From assembly GCA_020425085.1 (NCBI GenBank), contig JAGQRW010000001.1, forward strand, positions 297,015 through 361,014: a DNA stretch of 64,000 nucleotides. Direction: 5' to 3'. Source of the stretch: Paracoccaceae bacterium (GTDB taxonomy: Bacteria > Pseudomonadota > Alphaproteobacteria > Rhodobacterales > Rhodobacteraceae). The notes below the pieces were generated by a model. That model saw only the letters and a program-made list of their open reading frames with translations. It was not told the DNA's origin and did not search any database. Positions within the stretch are counted from its first letter, which is position 1. Every line of letters begins with the position of its first letter. Of the stretch, positions 36,244 to 45,655 are shown in pieces. The translations under genes were made by a program, and so were the position numbers.

Positions 36244-38778
36244 ATGACCCGACGCAAAAAACCCTCGATTTGCTTTGTCACCAATGAACTCTATCCCCTG
36301 CGCAAGGGCGGAATCGGGCGAATGCTGTATAATTTCGCCCGCCATAACGCCCTGAACGGATCAGCCGCCGACATTCATTTTCTGGTGCCCCCCGATCTTG
36401 TCGCCGGATCCGGCGATCTTGATCGTCTGCGCGACGCGCTTGGTGATATGGCCGAGTTGCATGTCGCCACGCCGCTGCATACGATGACCGACGGCGAGGC
36501 GCATATGTTCGATCGCGCCTCATTCGACCCCTGGTCGCTCGAATTACTGGTTTCGACCTCGTATCGGTATTACCGCGCCCTGATAGCGATAGAAGAGCAG
36601 CGAAACACACCTTTTGATTTCATCGAATTTCCGGATTTTGGCGGCTGGGGGCTGGCCAGCATCGAAGCCAAACGCGCCGGGATGGCCTTTCAGGACACGT
36701 TGCTAACGGCCCGGCTGCATTCGACCCAAGGCATGATTGCACGCGCCGAACGGTTCTATGAATCCTCGCGCTGGAGCGGGCTGTTGATGGACGCAGAACG
36801 CCATCTGCTGGCCCATGCGGATGTGGTGATCGGCCACATAGGATCAATCATCGAGCAGAACGGCAAACATTACGGCCTGAGCGACCGTTGGAACGGGCGC
36901 ACCGTGCTTGAGTTTCCGCCAATCATGCTGGAACAAACCGAGATTCAGGCCGCAGAATCCAGCAAGCAGGCGACCCAGGACCCGGCGGATACCGATTATA
37001 TCTTTTCCTCGCGTCTTCAGCCATTCAAACGGCCCGATATCTTCATTCGCGCCGCCATTGCCTTTCTGGAAAAGCATCCCGATCATCGGGGGCTGTTTCG
37101 AATCGTTTCCTATGGATGGGATCGACGTTACATCGACTGGCTTGTCGGGCTGGTGCCGGACCGATTGCGCCAGAACATCCTGTTCATCGAAGATGCCACC
37201 GAACAGCAGCGCAGCGCCTTTCTGGCGCGTTCGGTCGTGGTCGTGCCATCGGATTACGAAAGCCTCTGCCTGTTTGCCTTTGAATCCGCCCAGATGAGGC
37301 GACCGGTCCTGCTGAACGCACGTTGCAGCGCCTTTGGCGACAGCCCGCGCTGGATCGACACCCAGAACTGTCTGCTGTTTGAAGGCAGCATCGAAAGCCT
37401 GGTCGAGGCCATGGAACGCGCCCGCACCTGGCGCCCCACGCTTGGCGCGCTGACCGAAGTTGATACCCCCTATTGGCTTGAAACCCGCAATTCCCTGGTT
37501 CCGGACGTGCCGCAAGTGCGGCCCGCTGCCGCTGGTGACAGCGATGAACGCGCCAGTCTCAGCCTGATGTTCTGCGGCATAACCAACCGACGGGAGCTGC
37601 AAAAACAGTTGATGAAAGCAGCCTTTGTTGAATCCAGGATCGATCCGGGCGGACGCGATCAACTGGTCATCCTTATTCCGCATGGCCTTCTGGACCCTGC
37701 TGCCCCCGAAATCCGGGCAATAGAGGATCGAGGTTGGATGGTGATGTGGTCATCGGGAACCGAGGAATGCCCCGAAGCCTTTGGCCTGAGGCTGGCGGGG
37801 CTGACGGGCGATTGCGTGCTGGCCTGCCCGGTCGGCTATGACATCCACCCCGGTTTTCTGGCCACCGGATTGCGGGCGATGCGGCATGATCCCGATTTGA
37901 TGATCTGCGCCGGGCATGTGGCGGTGGACGATCCCGACACCGGACGCAGCATCGCGCTGCGGGCCTATGGCGGGGAAATGCCGTCGCACGCGCTGACCTC
38001 CAGCCGCATCGCCCCGATTACCTCGCTGCTGCGCCGCGCCCTGCTCAAACGGCGCCGCTTTGATCCGCGGGCCGGAAAGTTCTGGTTCGAGGTGTTCCTG
38101 CGCGACTGCGCCATTGACCGGGAATCGATCCTGATCATGCCGCTGGTTGCGGCCAGCATTTCCGGAAACCTGACCGAGGCTGCAGAAACCACCGCGCGCA
38201 TCAGCGCCGGGGTGGTTGATCGGGCCGGAATGCAGGCCGAAATGCCCGCACGCCTGCTGGCGCTCGACCCGGTGCAGGGCGATGACGAATTTTTCCGCGC
38301 GCCGCGGATCATTCAAGGCAATGCGCTGGCAGGTGGTCGCCGCCTGCGCCCCGAGGGCGTGCCGCGCACCTGGGAACCGGTGCAATATCTGCCCGAGCAT
38401 CTCGGCCTGATGGTCCACCCGCTTGAAGGTGGCGTTACCGTCGCCGAGCTCGACCCGCCGCCAGGCCCGGTTTCGCGGATCGTTGCAAAGGTGTGCAATG
38501 TCAACGACGAGAATGATGGCGTCGAGGCCGCGATTGCCTGCGTGCCACGCGATATGGAGGATGATTGGGTGTTTGGGGTGCTGGAAGGGCGGATCGCCAC
38601 TCCGATTCGTTTCGCGATCAGCGACTGGGTAAAGATCGCCGCCGCGCAAAGCGGTGAACTGAATCTGGCGGTCGCAAGCATGGGGCCGCATTACCGGCTG
38701 CTGCTGCTGTCGCGCCTGCCCGCCAACGCCCGTGAATTCAAGGCCCATCTCGCCTTTAACCGGATAAGCCTGTGGTGA
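36244..38778 (+). CDS. Large glycosyltransferase with GT4 domain and long C-terminal extension
   Basis: 844 aa from the ATG at 36244 (846 from the overlapping GTG at 36238). Residues 1-400 look like a GT4 enzyme: SICFVTNELYPLRKGGIGRML at the N-terminus (donor/acceptor glycine loop of glycogen-synthase-like folds), IFSSRLQPFKRPDIFI, and VPSDYESLCLFAFESAQM. Residues 430-680 have a second domain with EERGWMV-type strands and VGYDIHPGFLATGLRAM, reminiscent of a GT2-like region but not assignable. The last 150 residues look like a beta-rich module. Much longer than ordinary GT4 enzymes (about 380 aa). Confidence 0.65.
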   Translation: MTRRKKPSICFVTNELYPLRKGGIGRMLYNFARHNALNGSAADIHFLVPPDLVAGSGDLDRLRDALGDMAELHVATPLHTMTDGEAHMFDRASFDPWSLELLVSTSYRYYRALIAIEEQRNTPFDFIEFPDFGGWGLASIEAKRAGMAFQDTLLTARLHSTQGMIARAERFYESSRWSGLLMDAERHLLAHADVVIGHIGSIIEQNGKHYGLSDRWNGRTVLEFPPIMLEQTEIQAAESSKQATQDPADTDYIFSSRLQPFKRPDIFIRAAIAFLEKHPDHRGLFRIVSYGWDRRYIDWLVGLVPDRLRQNILFIEDATEQQRSAFLARSVVVVPSDYESLCLFAFESAQMRRPVLLNARCSAFGDSPRWIDTQNCLLFEGSIESLVEAMERARTWRPTLGALTEVDTPYWLETRNSLVPDVPQVRPAAAGDSDERASLSLMFCGITNRRELQKQLMKAAFVESRIDPGGRDQLVILIPHGLLDPAAPEIRAIEDRGWMVMWSSGTEECPEAFGLRLAGLTGDCVLACPVGYDIHPGFLATGLRAMRHDPDLMICAGHVAVDDPDTGRSIALRAYGGEMPSHALTSSRIAPITSLLRRALLKRRRFDPRAGKFWFEVFLRDCAIDRESILIMPLVAASISGNLTEAAETTARISAGVVDRAGMQAEMPARLLALDPVQGDDEFFRAPRIIQGNALAGGRRLRPEGVPRTWEPVQYLPEHLGLMVHPLEGGVTVAELDPPPGPVSRIVAKVCNVNDENDGVEAAIACVPRDMEDDWVFGVLEGRIATPIRFAISDWVKIAAAQSGELNLAVASMGPHYRLLLLSRLPANAREFKAHLAFNRISLW

Positions 38779-39443
38779 AACCTTCTGCAAAGAAACCGGA
38801 GCGCGTAATGAAGTCCAGCGACGCCCTTGATGCCGAAATCAAAAGCCAAAGCGCCGACCCTGCCCCGGAAGCGACGTCGCCGGAACCGGCAGCGCCACCG
38901 CAGGATCCGAACCTGATAACCTTTGGGCTGCGGCGGTACGATTTCTTGCAAATGCAGGAGGAAATTGCCGATCACGCGCTTGAGGCATATCGCCCGTTTC
39001 TTCCGGGGCTGTGGATCGGCTCTGCCCCCGGCGGTCAGGCGCGCATCCGCAGCGCAACCGGTGGTGACGGGCAGCGCGGTTTGATGCTTGGAACGGTGCC
39101 GGGCAACGCACCCTGGATGACGCTGGAAATCGGTCTGGATACCGAAGGACTGGCACAGACCGGTGCCGCGCTTATCACGTTCGAGGGCGGCGCCAACCCG
39201 TCAGCCAATGTCAACATGCTGCTGCGCATTCCCTGCCCCGATGTGCCAAACGGTTTCATCGACACCCGCCCGCAAAGCTTTATCCTGAACGAGCATATGC
39301 AAAAAAGGTCGCTGGCTTTCTTCCCGCCAATCGAACATATGCTCAGCCATGACGGTTTTCCAAATCCAGTGCTGATCGCCTTTTTGCCGCTGCGCAGTAC
39401 CGACTTTTTCCTGACCAGCCTTACGGCCGGTCCGGCGAGGTGA
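38772..39443 (+). CDS. Uncharacterised protein of the glycan island
   Basis: 223 aa, not recognised. GTG start inside the end of the preceding gene (overlap 7 bases), so probably translationally coupled to the large glycosyltransferase. The first 45 residues are low-complexity (Ala, Pro, Glu, Ser); the rest is beta-rich and ends with FLPLRSTDFFLTSLTAG. No signal peptide or membrane segment is seen. The general style resembles the C-terminal module of the upstream protein, but I could not align them convincingly. Confidence 0.6.
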   Translation: MVKPSAKKPERVMKSSDALDAEIKSQSADPAPEATSPEPAAPPQDPNLITFGLRRYDFLQMQEEIADHALEAYRPFLPGLWIGSAPGGQARIRSATGGDGQRGLMLGTVPGNAPWMTLEIGLDTEGLAQTGAALITFEGGANPSANVNMLLRIPCPDVPNGFIDTRPQSFILNEHMQKRSLAFFPPIEHMLSHDGFPNPVLIAFLPLRSTDFFLTSLTAGPAR

Positions 39444-39532
39444 AAGGAAAGCGATAGTCATTTGGATCTGATCTAATGCCCTGATTAGATTTCCGCTTTT
39501 TAAACGACAGAAGCATCAATAGAAAGAACCAC

Positions 39533-40315
39533 ATGAAATACGCAATTCTACTTGCTCGCCAACGCTCTGGAACTGGGGCTCTCGGTTCTGTTCTCGATAA
39601 ACATCCCCAGCTCAAATATCTGGGCGAGGTATTTCATCCCGACAATCTGGGGCAAAAGAACAACTATTTCACCCATTTTTTGGACAAGGTTAAATCAGAC
39701 CCCAAAGCAGCTCTGCCCGACAATGCCTACAAGGTTTTCCAAAGTTTCCTGGAAGATATCTCAGCGCTACATCCCGGCAAGATGTTAATTGTAGACATCA
39801 AATATCGCTCCTTGCATCATCTGGATGGAGGTTGGCGGGGTGTTGTCGAACGACCGCGCTCAATCACGGAATCAATCTCCCACGATCTGCCTATCATTCA
39901 TTTGACCCGCCGCAATGCCTTGCAATCGTTTGTGTCAGGACGCCTTGCTGAGGCCAACAAGGTCTGGCATGCGCACAGTAACGAGCAGATCAGGGTCAAT
40001 TCGGCTGTTCTGAACATCCGCCAACTGTCGAATTATATTGTGACCTCAGAACGCGAAGCCGACTTGATCGACCGTTGGACCAAACGATACAAACATCTGG
40101 AAAGTTTCGACTACGACGAGATGTTTGATATTGAAGGCCATCTGGACAGCCAGATTGCGGAACGGCTTGCGGCGCTTTTTGGCGTTACGTCTTTCACCGA
40201 CCGTGAACCCACTTATGTCAAACAGGCCCCTACTGATATGGCAGAGGCAATCGAAAACTATGAATTGGTAAAGCGAGCGCTGTTAGGAACCGATGCCATA
40301 TGGATGCTGGACTGA
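39533..40315 (+). CDS. P-loop sulfotransferase-like protein (Stf0/NodH-like)
   Basis: 260 aa. The 5'-phosphosulfate-binding loop is ARQRSGTGALGSVL at residues 8-21, and the 3'-phosphate segment is LPIIHLTRRNALQSFVSGRL in the middle. These match PAPS-dependent sulfotransferases of the Stf0/LpsS/NodH group that sulfate sugars. Richer in A and T than its neighbours, suggesting separate acquisition. Likely sulfates a residue of the glycan made by adjacent glycosyltransferases. Confidence 0.75.
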   Translation: MKYAILLARQRSGTGALGSVLDKHPQLKYLGEVFHPDNLGQKNNYFTHFLDKVKSDPKAALPDNAYKVFQSFLEDISALHPGKMLIVDIKYRSLHHLDGGWRGVVERPRSITESISHDLPIIHLTRRNALQSFVSGRLAEANKVWHAHSNEQIRVNSAVLNIRQLSNYIVTSEREADLIDRWTKRYKHLESFDYDEMFDIEGHLDSQIAERLAALFGVTSFTDREPTYVKQAPTDMAEAIENYELVKRALLGTDAIWMLD

Positions 40316-40449
40316 CAATCCTGCGATGGCACCCTTTCAACTTTCAACCGCAACCCTGACGAAACAAACGCTTTATCAGATTGCACCTTGAAGGGTTGCA
40401 CCCTAAACCTGCACCCCGAGATTGATAATCCGAAAAGGCTGGGTCCGGT

Positions 40450-42198
40450 ATGCCTGCAAGAAATCCAAAGGACGCGACGATGCCCGCTGACACGACCGTT
40501 TCCCCCGCAAAAAAGCAGGCTCTGACCGTCCCGGCCTCAGATGCATCAAGCGGCGCTGACAGCTATCTTCTGACACAGGCACGGGCGGTTCATCGCATCT
40601 ACGGGCCGCTTTATGCTGACAAACCGATACGCGTCATCCTCAAGTCACGCGATCATGCCTGGGGCACGCCGCATGAGGTTACGGTGGTGCAAGGCAATCC
40701 CGGCCTTGATGCGGTTGACGAAAACTATCTGGGAGCTGTCACCTTCGATCCGCTCGATGCGCCGCGCGGCAAGACCCGTGGTCGCATCGGCTCCTCCGGG
40801 GATGAGGACGGCAAGGACGAAATCACCATCATCGCCCCCATCCCATGCCAGATTCGTCCCGGTGAAAGCGTTCCCGAAAAAACCACGCCCGATTTTCAGC
40901 ACCATCCGGTTCTGGGCCGGTTGATGTGGAATGCGCCGGTACTGTTCGAACAGGGCAAATACCGTATCGAATCCCGTCAAAAGCTGGTGCGCCGGGAAAA
41001 ACACAGTTTCGAGCCGGTCAAACGCGCCGCCGTTCAACATATCGGCGGTGAACTGCTGGAACAATGGGATACCACAAGGCCCCCCACCATCCTGATCGGG
41101 TTTCACTGGCTGGAACCGGGTGGTGCGGAAAAGCTGGCCTTTGACAGCGTGAAATGGGCGCGTCAGGCCGGGCTGCGGGTGCTGGTCGTGGCCGAACGAT
41201 CCGAAATCCACCGCCTGCAGTCCAAACTGCCCGACGATCCGCAGGTCGAGTTCATCCGCGCCGATGCCTATCTGGATCCGAAACGCTGGTTCGAGTTTCT
41301 CAAGGCGCTGATCAAGCGCGAAAACATCCGCGCATTGCATATTCACCACAACACCCGGCTTTATGACAACCTGCTGCGGCTCAAGGCGGTGTTTCCCGAT
41401 CTGGTCACCATCGATTCGACCCATATCGTCGAACACGAGAATGGCGGCTTTCCCCGAACCTCGGGGGTTTGGACGCGCTATATCGACCATCACCATGTGA
41501 TCAGCCGCGAACTCATGTCGTTCTATCTGGACGAATTCGGTGTCTCGGACCGGGTGATGCTGGGGCGGATGCTGGATCCGGACGGCACCGAAGGCCCCAC
41601 GCCCGACCCCGAACTGCGCCTTCAGGCGGGGCAGAAAACCTGTCGGCTGATCTTTATCGGCCGCATGGTGCATCAGAAACGCGCGCCGCTTGCAGTTGCG
41701 ATCCTGCGCGGCCTGCACCGGCGCGCCAAAAAGCTGGGGGTCGAATTTCATCTCGATATGGTCGGCACCGGCACCTATCTGGACGTGGTGCGCAACATGA
41801 TCTCGCGCGCCGGTCTATCCGGATATGTCACGCTGCACCCAGCGGACTCAGATGTACCCGCACTGTTGCAAAAGGCCGATATCCTGTTGCTGCCCTCGGC
41901 GAATGAGGGTTTGGCGCTGGTCTGTTACGAAGCAATCGAAAACGGCGTGATCCCGATCTCGACCGATGTCGGCGGGCAAAGCGAACTGGTAGCCGATCAG
42001 CTTCTGGTGCCGGTTTCGCCGCTGGCCTGTGTACGTGACAGCGTCAGGCTGGTTAGTCGCCTGCTAAGCGACAGTGATTTTCTGCAAGAGTGCAAAAGCG
42101 AAACGATCGCGCGCTATCGCAGCTTGCGTACCGACCCAACGGCAAGCCAGGTTCTTGGCGCGCTTTACCGCGACATCGCCAAGAGTGCCGAAAAATGA
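40450..42198 (+). CDS. Glycosyltransferase family 4 with unassigned N-terminal domain
   Basis: 582 aa. Residues 210-575 are a standard GT4 enzyme: LIGFHWLEPGGAEKLAFD (acceptor-side glycine loop), LIFIGRMVHQKRAPLAV, and LLLPSANEGLALVCYEAIENGVIPISTDVGG with the E-x7-E motif. The first 200 residues are an extra domain of unknown type (RVILKSRDHAWGTPHEV). Start ATG at 40450; the ATG at 40480 is an alternative. The following GT2 gene overlaps its stop by ATGA, so the two are coupled. Confidence 0.82.
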   Translation: MPARNPKDATMPADTTVSPAKKQALTVPASDASSGADSYLLTQARAVHRIYGPLYADKPIRVILKSRDHAWGTPHEVTVVQGNPGLDAVDENYLGAVTFDPLDAPRGKTRGRIGSSGDEDGKDEITIIAPIPCQIRPGESVPEKTTPDFQHHPVLGRLMWNAPVLFEQGKYRIESRQKLVRREKHSFEPVKRAAVQHIGGELLEQWDTTRPPTILIGFHWLEPGGAEKLAFDSVKWARQAGLRVLVVAERSEIHRLQSKLPDDPQVEFIRADAYLDPKRWFEFLKALIKRENIRALHIHHNTRLYDNLLRLKAVFPDLVTIDSTHIVEHENGGFPRTSGVWTRYIDHHHVISRELMSFYLDEFGVSDRVMLGRMLDPDGTEGPTPDPELRLQAGQKTCRLIFIGRMVHQKRAPLAVAILRGLHRRAKKLGVEFHLDMVGTGTYLDVVRNMISRAGLSGYVTLHPADSDVPALLQKADILLLPSANEGLALVCYEAIENGVIPISTDVGGQSELVADQLLVPVSPLACVRDSVRLVSRLLSDSDFLQECKSETIARYRSLRTDPTASQVLGALYRDIAKSAEK

Positions 42199-43097
42199 CC
42201 CAGACCGTCGCCGCCGTCATCGTCACCTATAACCGCGCCGAAAAGCTGGCCCGCGTGCTTGACGCGCTTGCCGCCCAGACCCGCGTGCCCGACCGCATCT
42301 ATGTGCTGGACAACGCCAGCACCGATAGCACCGTCGCACTGATGGATGAACGAAAAAGCGACAGCTTGCGCCACCTGCGCCTGGCCAGGAATGTCGGTGG
42401 AGCTGGCGGCTTCAACGCCGGGATCAAGGCTGCGTTTGCCGACGGGTTCGACCAGATCTGGATCAGCGACGATGACGCCTATCCAGAACCCGACGCAATG
42501 GAAAAGCTGATCGCCGGGCTGGCTGAGTTCGAAGAAGAAACCGGGTATAAACCATCATTCGCCTGCTCTGCCGTGCGCTGGAAGGATGGCAGCTGGTGCG
42601 AGATGAACACTCCCGCGACCGTCTGGGACTGGCCGCGCTTTTATGGCAAGGACATGCGCTATTTCCTGGTGCGTTCGTGCAGTTTCGTGTCGGTTCTGGT
42701 GCCGCGTTGGGCCATCCGCGCCCATGGCTTTCCGATCAAGGATTATTTCATCTGGTTTGACGATGCCGAATATACCCAGCGGCTGGCCAAATCCTATCCC
42801 GGCATCTTTGTTCCCGACAGCCTTGTGATCCACGATGTCGAGGTCAACCAGGGCGTCAATTACGGCATGATCACCGACAAGAGCCTGTGGAAGTTCCGCC
42901 ATGGCGCGCGCAACGAAACCTCGTTCCGGCTGCGCGAACAGGGCATGGTCGGGGTGATGGAGTTCCTCTATCAGGTGCATGTCCAGATGGCGGGCGCGCG
43001 CCTGCCCTGGAAACTGCGCCGGCCGGTTTACTTCGCAATCTGGCGCGGCCTGTGGTTCCGCCCCAAGATCGAGATGCCGCGCCAGGATATGATCTGA
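42195..43097 (+). CDS. GT2-family glycosyltransferase (GlfT/rhamnosyltransferase-like)
   Basis: 300 aa. GT-A fold start AAVIVTYNRAEKLARVLDAL, nucleotide-sugar site LDNASTDST, and the metal-binding WISDDDAYPEPDAM, where a DDD replaces the usual DxD, as in galactofuranosyl and rhamnosyl transferases of the GlfT2 type. FIWFDDAEYTQRL carries the likely catalytic Asp pair. The ATG at 42195 was chosen (ATGA overlap with the upstream gene) rather than the frame start at 42090. Confidence 0.85.
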   Translation: MTQTVAAVIVTYNRAEKLARVLDALAAQTRVPDRIYVLDNASTDSTVALMDERKSDSLRHLRLARNVGGAGGFNAGIKAAFADGFDQIWISDDDAYPEPDAMEKLIAGLAEFEEETGYKPSFACSAVRWKDGSWCEMNTPATVWDWPRFYGKDMRYFLVRSCSFVSVLVPRWAIRAHGFPIKDYFIWFDDAEYTQRLAKSYPGIFVPDSLVIHDVEVNQGVNYGMITDKSLWKFRHGARNETSFRLREQGMVGVMEFLYQVHVQMAGARLPWKLRRPVYFAIWRGLWFRPKIEMPRQDMI

Positions 43098-43161
43098 CAC
43101 CACCACCCCGAGTTATGGACATAGCGCCGATATTCAGCAGGATTTATTTGCACGGTCTCTC

Positions 43162-44235
43162 ATGAAAACGATCTTCATCCATATCGGTCACTACAAAACC
43201 GGCACCTCGGCGATCCAGAAATATTGCGCCGAACATGCCGACGATCTGGCCCAAGGCGGGCTTTATTACCCCAAGGCCGGGCGCGCTGGAAACGGCACCA
43301 ACCATGCCGCACTGTCACTGTCGCTGGCGGCTCAGCACGGGTTCGGGCCGCCACCGTGGTACAAGGGCCCGCGCAAACCTGACGAGGTTTACATCAACTT
43401 CTGCACCGAGATAGACAACATCGGCCAGTCCCGCATCCTTGTCTCAAGCGAGGAGTTTTTTCAGCTTGCCCTGCGCGAGAACCCCGAGACCGCGATCGGC
43501 GACCTGAAAAACCGCCTGTCAAAATACCAGGTCAGGATCGTTCTATATATCCGCGAACCGATGGCCCTGCTGAAATCCTGGTATAACGAGGTCAACAAAG
43601 GCCCGGCGGGCACACTTCCGTTTCCGGCGTTCTTTCGCAGGCTTGATACGAATTTCCTGTCACAACTGTCTGTCTATCGCCAATTTGCTGCCGTGTTTGG
43701 CAGCGCCAACATCATCGTGCGTTCCTACAAACACACCGGCATGGACCATATCCGCGATTTCCTGTCCGCCGTTGACCATAGCAACCTGCCCCAGGGCGGC
43801 GAGGATCTCAGGGTGAATCAGGCACAGGATCTTGCGGTTCTCGAACTGACGCGGCTGGCCAAGCGGCGTGCCCACGACCCCAAGGCGCCCGGTCTGACAA
43901 AATTCGGCACCATGGCCGAGCTAGGTAAGCGGATCACACGGATCAACGCGGATTTCGCCGAAATCTCGGCACTGTCGGATGTGGCACTGCACAGCGAATT
44001 GACCCTGTTCAACCTGTTTTCACACCTTCAACCGCTGCTGGAACCGCTGGTACGCCAGAACTGCATCGACTCGGAAGAGGCGCTGATCCTGCGCGACGCC
44101 GCGCTTGGTATCGAAGACAGCGATCCTGATCTGGCACTGCTGTTGATGCGCATAGCCGCAATGATCCGCCCCAGAGGAGAGTTCATCCGCAAGAAGTTGC
44201 AGGAATACGAGGCCAAGATGACCGGGCCAAAGTGA
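43162..44235 (+). CDS. Sulfotransferase-like P-loop protein
   Basis: 357 aa. N-terminal strand-loop-helix FIHIGHYKTGTSAIQKY (residues 4-20) is the PAPS-binding loop type found in many bacterial glycan-modifying sulfotransferase-like proteins; IVLYIREPMALLKSWYNE is the 3'-phosphate-binding counterpart. The substrate is presumably a surface polysaccharide sugar. The pseudogene stump at 45.7 kb begins with a closely similar sequence (LIIHIGDPKTGTSS), so this subfamily was present at least twice in the island. Confidence 0.72.
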   Translation: MKTIFIHIGHYKTGTSAIQKYCAEHADDLAQGGLYYPKAGRAGNGTNHAALSLSLAAQHGFGPPPWYKGPRKPDEVYINFCTEIDNIGQSRILVSSEEFFQLALRENPETAIGDLKNRLSKYQVRIVLYIREPMALLKSWYNEVNKGPAGTLPFPAFFRRLDTNFLSQLSVYRQFAAVFGSANIIVRSYKHTGMDHIRDFLSAVDHSNLPQGGEDLRVNQAQDLAVLELTRLAKRRAHDPKAPGLTKFGTMAELGKRITRINADFAEISALSDVALHSELTLFNLFSHLQPLLEPLVRQNCIDSEEALILRDAALGIEDSDPDLALLLMRIAAMIRPRGEFIRKKLQEYEAKMTGPK

Positions 44236-44289
44236 ACACGGGCCACAATGCACTGCGCCCGGACGGCGCGCAACAGGGATAGCAGGACA

Positions 44290-44940
44290 ATGGCAATTTA
44301 TCTGAAGAAACACAAACTGACCTATATCAGTGTGCCCAAAGTGGCCTGCACTTCGCTCAAAAACTATTTCTTCGAGGTGGAAAACGGTTTTGCCTTCAGA
44401 TCCTTTCGGCTGAATGGAAAGCGTTATGGCATCCATCAATTTGCCCAGAGTCCGAAATTCTCCAAAATCAAGCCAGGTATGATGGCCGGACACCGGAAAA
44501 TCACGGTAGTGCGCGACCCGTGGCGGCGAATCCTGTCCTGCTATGCCAGCAAAGTTGTTGCCCGCAAGACGCTACATCAAGTCGAGTTCACCCCCGAACA
44601 GAAAAAATTGGGGATGGTGACTGATCCATCATTGGACAATTTCGTGGACTTGCTGCAACACTACCGCACTGCATCCTTTGAAATCCGTCACCATACGCGG
44701 CCACTGTCATTTTTCCTTGGTGAGGATCCGGATTTTTACGACCGGATATTTTCCATAAACCAGCTGCAACAGATGATCGAATATGTTGCAACCATTGTCC
44801 CCGACGCACCCGAGTTGCAGCATCTCAACAAAAAGACCGCCGACAAGGTTGATCCTTCGCAGGCAGAAATTGACCGCAACCGACCACTTATTGAAGCTGC
44901 CTATGCACAGGATACCGAGATATTTGGCACCTTCATGTAG
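44290..44940 (+). CDS. Sulfotransferase family 2-like protein
   Basis: 216 aa. LTYISVPKVACTSLKNYF (residues 9-26) is the PAPS loop in the form typical of carbohydrate sulfotransferase family 2, and ITVVRDPWRRILSCYASKV holds the conserved Arg and Ser of the 3'-phosphate site. The ATG at 44290 follows AGCAGGA; the longer frame to 44248 is unlikely. It is convergent with the next sulfotransferase gene, with 40 bases between stops. AT content appears higher than in flanking housekeeping genes. Confidence 0.8.
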   Translation: MAIYLKKHKLTYISVPKVACTSLKNYFFEVENGFAFRSFRLNGKRYGIHQFAQSPKFSKIKPGMMAGHRKITVVRDPWRRILSCYASKVVARKTLHQVEFTPEQKKLGMVTDPSLDNFVDLLQHYRTASFEIRHHTRPLSFFLGEDPDFYDRIFSINQLQQMIEYVATIVPDAPELQHLNKKTADKVDPSQAEIDRNRPLIEAAYAQDTEIFGTFM

Positions 44941-44980
44941 CCTATGGTCTTGCTGTTCGCGCATTGACTATCAGTCAAAT

Positions 44981-45655
44981 TCAATGGGTCAAACGCTCAC
45001 CCAGCACCGCCTTCGCCGCGTCCAGATCAAGCGGTTCATCCAGCTTGTCAAACAGCGGCTGCAATGTGGCCGGGTCGTCTATCGTCTGTTCATAAAACAC
45101 ATGATGCGAGCAGTCAGGGTTCTTGTCTGCAAAATCGGCAAAACGCGCATCCATCCGTGTCACCATGTCCAGAACCTGATCACGCGGGCGTTTCTTCCAG
45201 AAGGCGGAGTTTGCCACATCCTCACCCCGGCGCGAATTGAAGACGAAAAATGCGTTCGGAAATGCGCGGCGCTGAAAATTCAGAAATCCCTCAAAATCGT
45301 CATCAAGGGTTTGAAATCGGATCTCCTTGAACCCGATCCAGCGCGCATCCCGCGGCGGTGCGATCAACTCGCGGGTGAAAACCTCGGCCAGTCCCGTTTC
45401 AAGCCGGACCGGGCGGATCCGGCTGGCATTGTGCCAGGGGTGGTTCGGCGGATGGTCCTTTTTGCCCCATTTGCTGCGGGCCATGCGGGCGCGCTCAGCC
45501 GTGCGGAACAACCCCTCAAGCGCGTTGTAGTTTTCGCCGACGATATGCGCGCCGGGAATTGATTGCAGCAGGCTTTGCAACAGGGTCGATCCGGACCTTC
45601 CGTAGGTCACGATGAAGATCGTGCCTTTCAAATTGGGATAGGTTTCAAATGGCAT
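44981..45655 (-). CDS. Sulfotransferase family protein
   Basis: 224 aa. N-terminal IFIVTYGRSGSTLLQSLLQS is a canonical PAPS loop (GRSGSTLL); the middle segment FVFNSRRGEDVANSAFW occupies the place of the 3'-phosphate motif, with Arg and Ser preserved. It is the only intact island gene on the minus strand. Its 5' end is fused to the truncated remnant of another sulfotransferase gene, whose last codons overlap this start. Confidence 0.75.
   Translation of the reverse strand: MPFETYPNLKGTIFIVTYGRSGSTLLQSLLQSIPGAHIVGENYNALEGLFRTAERARMARSKWGKKDHPPNHPWHNASRIRPVRLETGLAEVFTRELIAPPRDARWIGFKEIRFQTLDDDFEGFLNFQRRAFPNAFFVFNSRRGEDVANSAFWKKRPRDQVLDMVTRMDARFADFADKNPDCSHHVFYEQTIDDPATLQPLFDKLDEPLDLDAAKAVLGERLTH

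Noticed and set aside
37750..38790. 346-aa antisense frame inside the large glycosyltransferase
   Set aside because: It is rich in Arg, His and Gln and lacks any recognisable fold; codon-position GC bias favours the sense frame.
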